A stretch of DNA of 64,000 nt from Septoria linicola (taxonomy: Eukaryota > Ascomycota > Dothideomycetes > Mycosphaerellales > Mycosphaerellaceae): positions 5,704,001 through 5,768,000 of the forward strand of contig CP099418.1 of the NCBI GenBank assembly GCA_024114885.1. The letters run 5' to 3'. A program made the position numbers and the translations under genes. Under the pieces are notes generated by a model. The model ran no database searches, was not told the origin of the DNA, and saw only the letters and a program-made list of their open reading frames with translations. Shown in pieces: positions 12,761 to 24,298 of the stretch (positions are counted from its first letter, which is position 1; each line of letters opens with the position of its first letter).

Positions 12761-14903
12761 ACTATATCCTTAGAGTATATCTTAATCTATACTACGCGTC
12801 TTTTCTTTTTACTACGTGTCCTTACTCTATACTACGCGCTCTTAAGTTTATATAACTTTATCTCTCTCTATATAGGAAGTCGAGTATAATTAGTAGCTCT
12901 AGCGAAGTATATTAAGTACCTTATAGGTATACTAGTAGAGGTCCTAATTTAAGCTCTCGTAGCTTCGGAAGCTCTATACTTACTTATACTACGCTCCTAT
13001 ATAGTAGGACTTTAATAGACTTCTTAGAAATAGTTATACTACCTAAGCTTAAGTAGCTATATCTCGGATTATATTAGCTTAAATCTAAGTAGCTCTAGCG
13101 TTCTAATTATATCTATAGCTATACGTCTATAGATTAATTACGAAGATAATATAAGACGAGGATAGACCTATAGGATCGTAGAGAGGAGCACTTTCAAGTT
13201 ATATTATTCTATATTAAGCTTAAGTAAAGCTTTAGCGTAATCTACGCTAGACTCTAAGTCTCTACTACTTTAAGCCTATTAGTACTAGCTAGTTAAGCCT
13301 CGTATCGTAGACCTATCTCTTAATTCCTAAAATTACTTAGGTCGTCGCTATTAAAGGCGCCTATATAGTATCTAAAACTACCTAAGCTATTATCTAAGTC
13401 GCTTAGAGTATTAACGAGATCTAATTCGATAGCCTCCTACTTAATAGTACTCTTATAGTTCTTAAGAGTTAGCGTCTTAGAGATATAGGCGTTCGTAATA
13501 GCTATTAAGTTTTAGTATAAGTTTAGAGCCTAATAGGTATTAGTAGGTCGACCTACTAGAGAGAGGATTCTTCTTTAGAGTATTCCTTAGAGTCTTCTTT
13601 AGAGTACTAATAGTAGTAGATTTATAGATAGGTATCGACTAGCTACGCTCGCTAGTCTCGAGCTCCTCTTTAAGTATTATAGCCTTCTTCTTAATCTTAT
13701 AGAAGTAGTTCTTAATTATATCTACCTCTAAGCTTATCTAAGTCCTTAGTACGAGCGTGATTTAGGTCGAGCTCTTACTATTAGTCGTACCGAAATAGAT
13801 AGCGACCTACTTATAGTCGATCTATTACGTAATAAGTAAAACTAAGTAGGACGAGATAAGCTCCTTATACTAACCTTAACGCCTACTACGATAATAGTAG
13901 CTACTATACGCTACTATATTTCTTAACTATTCTAGTCGACTATAGATTCGTCTATACTATTAGTAGTACTCGTTATTAATAGTAGATATAGATAGGTATA
14001 TATACTTTATAGTACTATACTACTTACGTCCGATTAAGAGTAGTCGAGGAGACTATATATTAATTAGATTATTACTTTACGTTATTTCTAAGTAAGCTAT
14101 TATTAGATCTACGTTCGGTATCGTTCGAATTTATAGCTTCCTCTCTACTACTATAACTAAGGTATAGTCGCGTTCGAACGTTAGCTTACGAAAGTAAACA
14201 AGGTTACTCTTATAACTTTATATAGGCTTTAAAGCTCTATATATCGTTAAGGACGATAAGGGTCGATAGGCTAACGATACTCGATAGACGAGTACTAGAC
14301 TAGGTTCGTAGATAGAAGAGTAAAGGATATATCCCTATCCTATACGCTCTTCCTCTCTACTTTCCGACTCTCTTTACTAGAATTTACCTTTTATACTTGT
14401 CTATAAGTAGATACGCGAGCCTATATCCTCCTACCTATAACTCGTAAGCTAATTAGATATCTAGACTAGATAATCCTCGTAGATAGTCTAAGTATAATTA
14501 AGTATAGTTTAGATTAACTATAAAGGGTTACTATACTAACTATTACCCTTCTCTCTATACTATACTACTCTATCTATTAAACGTATTCCTATAAATCTTT
14601 TTATACTATTCTTATCGCTATCTTCTATACTATCGATTCTACTAGCTACTATATCTATTTACCTATCCGATCGTCCTTAGACGCGTACTATAGAAGACAC
14701 TCTTCTCGATAGTATTAACGTGCTAATAATACCTCTACCCTCTCCTATCTTATTCGAATACTACCTTAAGTCGCCTTAAGCTCTAAATAGTCTACTAAGT
14801 ACGAATATCGCTACGTATTCGAGGTACTCTATACGAAGTAGGACTATAAAGAAGTAGTAGCTTCACGCCTATACGTAATAGATTACTCTTTAGTATATAC
14901 TAG
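12761..14903 (+). pseudogene. Large unidentified coding region, 5' segment
   Basis: RIP-mutated sequence that reads as plausible protein on the plus strand towards its 3' end (about 14280-14903) when TAG/TAA are read through. The frame resumes after the gypsy insertion at 28143. Target duplication ctag flanks that insertion. The first kilobase is less clearly coding and may be promoter or leader. I could not assign a family and saw no helicase, polymerase or transposase signature here. Confidence 0.45.
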
Positions 14904-15183
14904 TAATAGATAACAACTACCCTAACACTAACCTCCTAGGTAGGTATAAGAGCGGTCGCTATAGAACAAGACCTGTTCGGAGAGTAATAGTCTTGTAATA
15001 CGTATATTGACTAGTAGTAACGAGCTCAAACTAGTAGTCCTAAGACTAAGAGCCTATACTAGGACCGTAGGACATTGAATTAATTAAGTAGAGTTAAACA
15101 TTACTATCTTAGAAACGAGCTACTACCTTACTTTTGTACTAAAACTACTAAGCACGGTATATAGGTAGGCCTTTACCTTACTA
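14904..15183 (-). repeat. Gypsy 3' LTR
   Basis: 280 bp, starting TAATAGATAACAAC and ending CCTTACTA on the plus strand; it matches 27859-28138 and 851-1129. Confidence 0.9.
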
Positions 15184-15306
15184 ATCCTCCCTTCCTTAGT
15201 ATCTAACTAGATACCTAACCACCCGTAGATCTTACTTAGAATTACTTAAAACTAGCTAGTTTTTCTATTAAAGTCTATTAAACTTTTAATTAGAGGCCTA
15301 TTAAAT

Positions 15307-15329
15307 AGTTGCCTTTTCTAACGACAACT
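15307..15329 (-). repeat. 23-nt palindromic motif downstream of ORF3
   Basis: AGTTGCC with AACGACAACT at its end: an imperfect inverted repeat of the same length and pattern as the motifs at 18872-18894 and 27122-27144. It lies between the ORF3 end and the 3' LTR. Confidence 0.6.
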
Positions 15330-15339
15330 ATAAAAAAAC

Positions 15340-18300
15340 ACCTTCTTAGATCCGATTATTATTCGCTAGCTACTATTCTTCTACTATATCCTTAGAGATC
15401 TCCTTAGGAACGGCCTCTCTCTTCTTCGACGCTAACACTTCTAAGTTACTATCTACGCTTATAAAGCTAGCTTCGCTAAACATATACTCCTTAATGTCTA
15501 TAGCTATAGCGTAGGCGGTATCGAATTAAGCTTTAGCCGTAGTCTACTATTTAGCTATATAGACCTTGAACTCCTCCTTGCTTATACTAAAGAGCTTCTT
15601 TATTTCTATACTTACTACCTAATCTGCCTATAGAACTCGGCCTACTAAGGCGTCGGAAATCGGGCCTAGGCTAGTTAATAGTACCTCCGTAGCGAAAGGC
15701 TTTATCGCTCGTATAGGGTATATAGTACTAGAAGCTATAAAGGGTATCCGCTTACGATAGAGATATACGCTATAGATCGTAGGAACGTTAACGTGATTAC
15801 TATTAGGTAGCTTATCTAACGTACGACTATTAGGGTAGGCTAGAAACACTATAAGAATCAAGCGATACTCTTCGCCTATACGAGTATACCGCTAAGGGAT
15901 ATAGGGGTACGAAATGACTAGCGAGCCCGTATTAGTACAAGGATTCTTCTAACTAAGCTTGAGATTAGCTTTTATTTCGTTAGTAATTACTAGAGGTATA
16001 GTCTCGACGAAACCTATACTATAGCTTTGCTTATTAGCGATAATACGCCTTACTAGCTACTTTGCCTCCTTAGGGTTAAAGAGCCTATTACTAATCGTGT
16101 CCGAGGTTAGTAAAAGTCGTCCTCTATCGCTAGTATCGTCTAGAGAGATTATAAACTAAACCTAATCAAGGCTTTTCTCCTTAAGTAGTATATTCTCGTT
16201 TAAGGCGATATACTAGAAGCCGTTAGGGTAGTTAGAACTAGCCTCGTCGTCGAAGATATAAAAGGTAGTAGATAGGTAGGCTATATACTTAATAGTCATA
16301 TACGGAGTAGTAACTAGCTAGTATAGCTATAGTAGAGGATATTAGTAAAGAAGCTATTAGGACAGCGAGTACTATATACTACGAGACTAACTATACTAAC
16401 TAATAGCCGTGTTATACTATCGATACACTATAAACTTATACTATATAGCTTCGAGTAAAGAGTCTAGGATCTGAAATAGGCCTCTAGTAGAAGGAGAATA
16501 AAAAAGGAAGCCGTAGTCGGTCTAGGTACCCTTATTACTATCGTAGTCTAAGAGCTCCTAAGTCCTCTAATAGACGTTAGAAGTAACCTTCAAGTCTACT
16601 TCGGTCGCTACGAACTAAAAGGGTCCGAGATAGCTTCCTCCTACCTCGCGTATTAGGGCGTTAATATCGTCCTCTAGTTCCTAAGTATTAGTACTCTTCT
16701 TGCCGCGACGAGGGCGTCCTACTAGCTTAGAGAAGAAAGTATTCGCTTCTAGCTTAAACTACGTCCGGTTTTAAGTATTCTAGGCGATAAGAGCTTAGAG
16801 ATCGGCTATACTACCTATCTAAACAATACGCTAGTAGAGGGTATACGCTACATTAGCCGTCTTCGGTAGCTTCAAGCCTATAGTATCACCTATCTTAGTT
16901 ATATATTCTTTATAAAGAGGCTAGCTAAGGTACGGAAGAATATTAATTAAAGCGTAGCTCTTAGCTACTTTCTTCTTCTCCTAGACATTATCGACTTCTT
17001 TAAAAGCTCCGCTAACGATTATATAGTAGTAGACTTCAGAGGTAATACTATCCTTTATATAAGCCTAGTAACGTAGATTAGGCTCCGAGTCGCTCTCTAG
17101 CTTAATTCCGCCGTTATCTTCTAGTACGATTAGCGATAGGCGTTACGGACCTAGTAGCGGCTCCGTCGTAGGCAAAACTTAGTCTTATATAGGATCGCTA
17201 TTACCCAAAGTACTTAGTATAGGAGAAGTTTCGATCGAGTTAATAACAGTTTCTCTAGCGCGAATTCTAGTAAGCCTCCTACTCTTACGAAGGACGGGCG
17301 TAGGCTTCTTCGTAGAGCTTAGCGTTAACTTTTCTAACTAAGCTTTTAGCCTCTATATAGTACTAGGCGATATAGAATCTCTAAGACGAGGCTCTAGAGT
17401 CGTAAGTAGGCTACCTTCTTCTTCTTAACTAGAGTTTCAAGTAGGACTAGATAAGGATAGGCTCTTAGGCGTAGAGGAAGAGGGACGTTTATTAGGTCTT
17501 AGGTTTCTAGGAGGAGGTAATAGTCTATAGGATATTAACGGCTATTTCTCTACTACCGAGAATACGTAAGTCGGTTCTTCGAAGGCCTCTCCTTTAGTAA
17601 ACTTAACTATAAATCCGTACTAATCAAGTCTATAGCCCGCCTCTAGGCGCGCTTCTCTTATCTTATAGCTAAACACGTCGACCTACGAGAGCTCTACCTT
17701 AAACTTATTCTAGTAGCGTCTCCTATCCAAGTTCGTATTAATAAAGCCTAAGCTCTACGAGCTAGGAGTCTTCTTACTTCTCTATAGCTGAAAATACTAG
17801 CTACGAGAGAATATGTTCGCTACCTACTAATAGAAACGATCTTACTTTTACTATACCGAGAAGACCTAGTCCTTAAGCTCGCTCTCTTCGAAGATGTCTT
17901 TATACTTATTTAACTATTAATAAAGGTTCCTAAGTATCTCTTTATTATATAAGACTTAGTTAAGGAAGGGGAAGTTTTACTCGTACTTAAACTCTATACG
18001 TAGCTATTACTAGATCAAGTTTCTCTCCTTTACTAAGTCTTAGCCTTCTTAGCGTATCTTCTTTATATTATCGCGCTTTACGCTCTACGCGTCAAGGTAC
18101 TTCGGCAAAATCTTAGCTAAGAGGCGTTTAAAGAAGTTAAATATACTAATCTTTATTCTATCGTTTACTTCCTCGACTTACTTAAGTACTAGGTTAATAC
18201 TCTCCTCCTATTCTTATAGCGTTTCTAGCGATAGGATAGCTTCGGTAGCGTTGTCAAGGTTTGTTACACTAGTAAGAGGTCCGCTTAAGGCCTAGAAACT

Positions 18301-18860
18301 AATAAGAGAGCCTTCGCGATTAGTACGAGCGAGCGCTATACCTTATATAGAACTTAAAGAAGCTATTTTTCGTCTCTTCTTTAGAGAATCTTGCCTAGGT
18401 AGTTCTTATATCAGACTTCGAATAGGCGAGGTAGAAGGTAAAAGCGCTAGTCTTAACGAGCGTTTAGGCGTCAAAGAACGCTAGAAAGGGGAAGTCTTGT
18501 TCTTTATATACGATAGAGAAAGAGAACGTCTTTAATTAGTCGCGTTAGTAGCTTAGGGCGATATAAAGCGCGTGACTAGTAATAAGTAACTTGAATAGCG
18601 AGGAGGGTTAGGCACGTAACTAGTTATAGAGTTTTCTATTATATTAGTTGCCGCTTACGTATATAAACAGCTATATAGCGTTACTAGGTAGTAACGAAAG
18701 ATAAGAATCGAACTTAATAGAAGTAAGGCTCTATAGTAACTAATCGATAGTTAATAAGGAAGAAGAGATCGTTTAGAGCGTGAAAGTAGTCTAATTATAT
18801 ACCTTATCGTAGTAGCGTAACTACTATTAGGATTAGGGGTCTATACGTAGGGCTTAGTTA
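15340..18860 (-). pseudogene. Gypsy ORF3, large unidentified protein
   Basis: A third coding remnant, about 3.5 kb, between pol and the 3' LTR on the element's coding strand. Read through TAG/TAA it gives a hydrophilic, Lys/Glu-rich protein. A surviving open segment at 15628-15861 contains N-V-P-T-I-Y and P-F-I-A-S-S-T-I-Y-P. A helical stretch near 17900-18150 contains F-F-K-R-L-L-A-K-I-L. I saw no transmembrane run of the envelope kind and recognise no domain. It is bracketed by the 23-nt palindromes at 18872 and 15307. A fragment of the same ORF also occurs at 1130-1345. Confidence 0.65.
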
Positions 18861-18871
18861 CGTAAGGTTTT

Positions 18872-18894
18872 AGTTATCGTTTAAAAAGATAACT
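18872..18894 (-). repeat. 23-nt palindromic motif between pol and ORF3
   Basis: Arms AGTTATC and GATAACT around an A/T core. It is nearly identical to the leader motif at 27122-27144 and to 115-137 in the truncated copy. Confidence 0.7.
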
Positions 18895-19924
18895 AAAAGT
18901 TTACTTTACCTTAACGCTTCTATAGCCGTCGTATACTACTAACGCTACTACTAACTACTATAATATATACCTCCCTATCGCCGATAAGAACTAAGACTTA
19001 GATATTATCGTCGTTACCCCTACTAACTTAAAAGAGCCTTATTTTTCGTATACCTAGTCGACTTACTAGATCGCGCTTTCCGTATCGTAAGAGACCGCTA
19101 GCGCTATAATTAACAGCTAGAAAGGAGCTATTAGAGCCGTTATTACTAAGGATTCAAGCTTCTCTATCTTTATATAGACTAAAAACCTTAAACTTTAAGA
19201 ATTCTCTATCGGAAACTAACATTTTTAGCGATTCCTTTAGTTAGGCGCAAATTAGTAGTAAAAAGGCCCTCGAGATAGAAAATCATTATCTTACTTCGCT
19301 AATTAGTAATAGAAAAGGGCTCTAGGAAGGTAGATCGTAGTACTAACCTTAGAAATTACTAGTAGAAAAGAGCTTCGGGGGCATAGCTCTAGCTTAGATT
19401 TTGAGACCTAGTAGTAGAAAGTAGCTCGGGACAGCTGACTTTTATAGCGATAGTAGGCTTAGGACTTAGAAAAAGGAGTAGGATAGTAGGTTAACTAGTA
19501 GATATAGAATCTATACTTAAAAGTTAAGCTTAGAGGAGTAACTAGCTATATAGATACTTATCTTAGCTATAGAAAACAGCGTCGAGATAGTTAGGATTAG
19601 CTAGATTCTTACTAATCTAGTAAAAGAGAAGCTCGGGAAGCTTAGATCAGAGCTCGATAGTAGCTCTAAGAATAAAAGAAGTACTTAGGATAGCTAAGAT
19701 TCGGCTAGATTTCTACTAGTCTAGTAAATTACAAGCTTAGAAAGCTCCGATTAGAGCTTAATAGTAGCTTTAGAACTAAAAGAAGCGCTCGAGAAGGTTA
19801 GATTAGAGCTTAGTAGTAGCTCTAGGAATAAAAGAAGCGCTCGAGATAGTACGATCTTAGGAAGATTAGCTCTTTTATAGTAGAGGCTAGGCTTTAGTAG
19901 CTAGATCTTAGCTTATACCCTTAA
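18895..19924 (-). other. Gypsy pol-ORF3 intergenic region with degenerate repeats
   Basis: No coding frame recognised. Between about 19230 and 19880 there are five or more degenerate units built on GCTCGRGA and TAGTAGCTCTAAGAATAAAAG, recurring roughly every 60-130 bp. This is the spacer between the pol stop and ORF3; the repeats could be regulatory or remnants of a tandem array. Confidence 0.6.
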
Positions 19925-22900
19925 TCAAGTATCGCCTATCGAATTTCTAAATCTTTAGCTCCGCCGGGCTAGCTTTAGCCTTTAGCTTACTAAGTCTTCT
20001 ACTTCTTCTTTAAGCTCCGTTAGTAGCTAGCGTATATAACTCTCCTATTCTTCTTAAGTTATTACTAATAGCTTACTAATAAAGATCTACGGATACTTAT
20101 ACCTAGGTAGAAGGCCTAGTTCTATAACCTTCTCTATCGGTAGCGGTACTTCTTCTAGTTTAACCTAATCCGGAACTAGCTTTAGGTTTTCTCGTAGAAA
20201 GGTATATTTCTTAAGGTCTATCCTCTTATAGATATACTCTCGCTTAGAGCTATCTAGTTCCTTAAGTTTATACGATATACCTCCCTATAATACTTTAGAT
20301 ACTCTAAAAGGGCCTTCCTACCTAAACGTAAGCTTATAGGAAAAGCTAGTTTTTAATTTAGAGTAGTATACTAATACGAGATCTCCTTCCTTTAGTATAG
20401 TAAGGTCCGTATAGCGATGTTTATCGAAGTACGCCTTATTCTATTCCCGAAGACGCTATTAACGTAGCTATCCTTCTTCTATAGTCGTTTCTATAGCTTC
20501 TAGAGCTTGAGCTCGAATCGTAAGAAGCTCTACTCTAGTTTTAACCTTACCCTAATCTATAATCCGGAAGGTACGGTATTCTAGCTCGATTAGTAGTACT
20601 ACGTCACGCCTAATTATTACCTCTAACGGTATTAGGCCGGTAGTAGAGACTATTATCGTTCTCTCTGCCTATAGAACTGCTAGAATATAGTTACGAATCG
20701 TATAAAGGCCGCTATTAGAGAGCTTTAAGTAAGCGTCTAATATTGTCTTATAGCCGACTTTAACGATAGCGTTAGACTAAGAGTAGTACGGCGAAATATT
20801 AATACGTTTAACACTATACGATAGTAGTAGCTTCTCTACGTTACTAAGGTTAGTCTTGTAGTTGTCGAGGATAACTTCTATAGTAGTACCCTACTAGTAA
20901 AAGATCTCTTCCTATATAAACCTTACTATCTATACTAAGGAGATACTCTTCGCTAGGCACTAGAATATACGTGCTTCTAGCTAGCGCGATAGAGACTCGC
21001 GTGTAACTATTAACGAACAGTTCTTCGAGATATATAAGCTATCGATATACTACCGCTAGCTAATAGTAACTTAGAGCGAGATTTATAGTTCTCTAGGCAC
21101 CTATCTCCTATACCGAAGACTATAAATAGTATATTACCGAATAGCGAGCGAGATTTAAGCCTAGACTCTATCCTACTACTATCGTTTCCGGATAAGATTA
21201 TACGTCTATTTAGCGCTACGATAACCGTTCTTATAATAGTATACCTTAATAATACGAGCTCGTACTTTAGGTTTATCGACAACTCGCTATAGAAGTCTAG
21301 CTACTCGCTCTTAGCGCTAGAGCTAGTTGTTCTTAATATAAAATAGCCGACACTTCTTCCTTAACCGCTTATACTCGTTATTAGAAACTCTCTTAGGTCT
21401 TTATATCCGTATAAGTACGAAAGCGATATTTATTAACTTCTAAGAGTAGATCCTATTAATTATAGGTAGCTCGCCCTAAATTACCTATATAGAGAAAGCG
21501 TTAACGTAAAAGGTATCGAAGAATTACTCGTTAATTATTAGATCTACGTCTTCTTCCTATTCTATAGCCTCTATATCTTTAAGCGTAATAGGCTTCCTTA
21601 ATAACGAATCTAGAGCTATATACTTCTTACTAGGAATATATATAACGTTGAAGTCGAAGAGGTAGATCTATACTAGCTAGCGCGTTATTACTATATTCAG
21701 CAAATTAGAGGTAGCCTTGTTAAGCTAGTAAACAAGGGTATTTATATTAATCTCTAGTTAGAAGTATACTCCGAATAGCTATAGTTTCAGCTTCTTTAAT
21801 ACCTTTAGTATACTAAGGCATTCGCGCTTTCTAGTATCGTACTTAACCTCTACTAGGTTAAATAGGCCGGACTTATATCGAACTAGATAGTAGAGAAGTA
21901 GCTCGTCTCGATTATATTAGGAAAGCGTATATCCCTAACCTTTACTACTCGAATCTATATCTACGATAATAAGTCCTACTCCTTCTCTAAAGTTAAGAGT
22001 AACTAGGGCTAGGGCCGAAACTAGTACCTTTAAGACGATATCTTTAGCTAGTTAGTATTCGGTAGTCTATTAAAACTTAGTATCCTTCCGTAAGAGTTTA
22101 AAGAGCGGAGTAAGGATAATCGTGAAACCTTTAACCTAGACGTAGTAGTACGTAACTACGCTAAGGAAGATTCGAACCTCCTTCTAATTCTCTAGCGTCG
22201 GCTATTTCTTAATCTTCGCTACTCTCGCGAAGTCTAGATAGCGACTATTAATACTAGTAAGGTAGCTAACGATTACTAACTATTCGTAATAGAGCTATAG
22301 CTTATTAAAAGCCACTATTATATTAGCTCGTTCTATATTATAGAGAACGTCGTCTATAGCTATAATATATTTAATAACGTAGTAGCGGAGGCTAGGTTCA
22401 ACCTCTTTACTATCGTACTTCGTCTTAGGCCCTTTAATACTAATATTATTAAGGAACGGCCGTGCCTTATACGAGACATACTCTATAAGTACTTGATTAA
22501 TAATACGAACGAACTAGGTAATAGAATTCGTAGCTCCTTACGGTAACGTTATCTACCGTAATAGTCCTAGCGGTAAGTCGAAGCCTATAAGGTCTCTATA
22601 TAATTCATCGAGTAGGATTTGGTTATATCTAGAGAAGATATTAACTAACGAGGCTAGCGCGTAACCGGCAAAGTCCTTAGAGAAACCCTTAGCGTCAGGT
22701 AGTAAGTTCGAATCTCTTACGGTAACTTAATTAAACTTCTAAGCTACGTTAATTAACCGATACTTCTTTAGCTTATCTACCTCCGTCTTCTTACTAATAA
22801 GGAAGTACGGATTTCGATAGGTACTATAGTATAGCTTAAGAGTTCTAGCTTAGATTCGTTGTCTTAGTATGTCTTCTACGATATACTATAGAGATAGGTT

Positions 22901-24298
22901 TAGCTTAAAGCCTAGATACTACTATAGCTCGTAAGAAACTATCTAAATCTTCTATAGTAGAGTAATATTAGGATTAATTCGGCCTAAATACGTAAAGTCC
23001 TACGTAAAGGTAGCTTCTCGGTTCCTTAGTATATAGTATAACAAATCCAGCTCCTTTAGTAGTAGTTCTATACTAGGTTTGAACTTTGTAAGCCGTTTAG
23101 GCGTTAGGCGTAATCTAGGCTCGATCGTCGAGAACCTCTTAGTTAAGTACTTACTATCGTAAGGTCTAGTACTAGGTAGTATAGCCGCTTCCTTCTTAAT
23201 ATAAGTCTGTCGCTAGTCTTTTAATCCGCTAGGGTTTAAGCTATTAGTTATAGTAATGTCGGTATTTACTAGTTTGATCTTGTTAGTAACTCGCTTATAA
23301 AGAGTATAGGCGCTAATATAATTATCTAGCTTCCGCTACCCTATAGCCTCTTTGTCACGAGCTCTCTCTACTACTATATTAATAGCGGCCGAGATAACGT
23401 ACGTCTCTTCGCTAAGCTCGTCGTCTACTTTATCGGAAATAACCTCGTCGTAGGGTCCGGGTTCTTAGATAGCTAGCTCTGCCTCTCTAAGCTTCCTATA
23501 GGCAATTATCAAGTATTCGCCTCTATAATTCGAACTCTAGCTCGATTAAGGCACTAGTATAGTATCTTCAAAACTATACCTAATACCCTAGTACAAGTCT
23601 CGCTCGCTAGTACAAGCTAGCTCAGCTTCGCTAGTAGCTAGTAGAAGCTTCTTAAGTCGACTATTTTAGCTGAATTTAGCGATATTACCTTCGACAGCCG
23701 CTACTACGAGATAGTTATACTATGTTTAAGTCTAGCTATAATTAACTCGTCTTAATAGTTCGAGCTACTATCGTAGAGAGGTACTTTATCTAATTAAGTC
23801 CGCTATAAAATAGTCCTCGAAGTAGATTACCTTTATATACGACAACTACTACGTAAGGTAGTTAAAGACTTGATTCTCTAGGAGTTTAGGGCTGTTAGTG
23901 ACCGTAAACGAATACTAGTACTAATCGCTTATCTATCTATACTACTAGTATAGTTTGAAGTATAGTATAGGAGGTATAACGTAATTATTATTTAAAAAGG
24001 CAACTACGGAACGTTCTACTAGCTAACCCTCCTAAGTAGAGTTTTTACCTCTAACTACTAAACCTTGTACGGAAAGGGTAGTAGAAGCTTGAAAAGCTTA
24101 TAATCCCTCTCTCTACTCCTCGCTATTATAAGATCTAGAGTCCTCGATAGTATACCCTATATCCTTTAGCTAGTAATTACTAAAAGTCAGAGTTTAGACA
24201 CCGACTTCTATCGAATCTTAACGCGATATACGTATTAGAGCCTCTACTATACTCGTGCCGTCGACTAGAGCTAGTTCCTCGGCACTCTAGCTTTTCCT
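19925..24298 (-). pseudogene. Gypsy pol: reverse transcriptase, RNase H, integrase
   Basis: Single minus-strand frame from about 24298 to a TGA at 19927-19925. That stop is not a simple product of CA to TA change, so it is probably the original terminator. The RT (about 22850-22330) has the active-site block F-L-N-N-I-S-I-K-G-P at about 22459-22430, with both catalytic Asp codons (22450-22445) now Asn. RNase H is at about 22050-21560. The integrase (about 21300-20300) keeps L-D-N-Y-K-T for the second Asp, but the expected Glu in A-I-V-E is Lys. A GPY/F module near 20310 shows E-G-P-F-R-V and G-D-L-V-L-V. The last 200 codons have no clear chromodomain. Confidence 0.9.

Noticed and set aside
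22360..22395. A-I-D-D-V-L as the gypsy RT active site
   Set aside because: The F-L-N-N-I-S-I-K-G-P block 70 bp upstream fits the RT palm motif better by context; the A-I-D-D-V-L stretch follows it in the same protein.
23983..24005. Fifth copy of the gypsy 23-nt palindrome
   Set aside because: About 19 of 23 positions agree, but the pol frame runs through it without a break, so it is probably a chance match and not a gene boundary.
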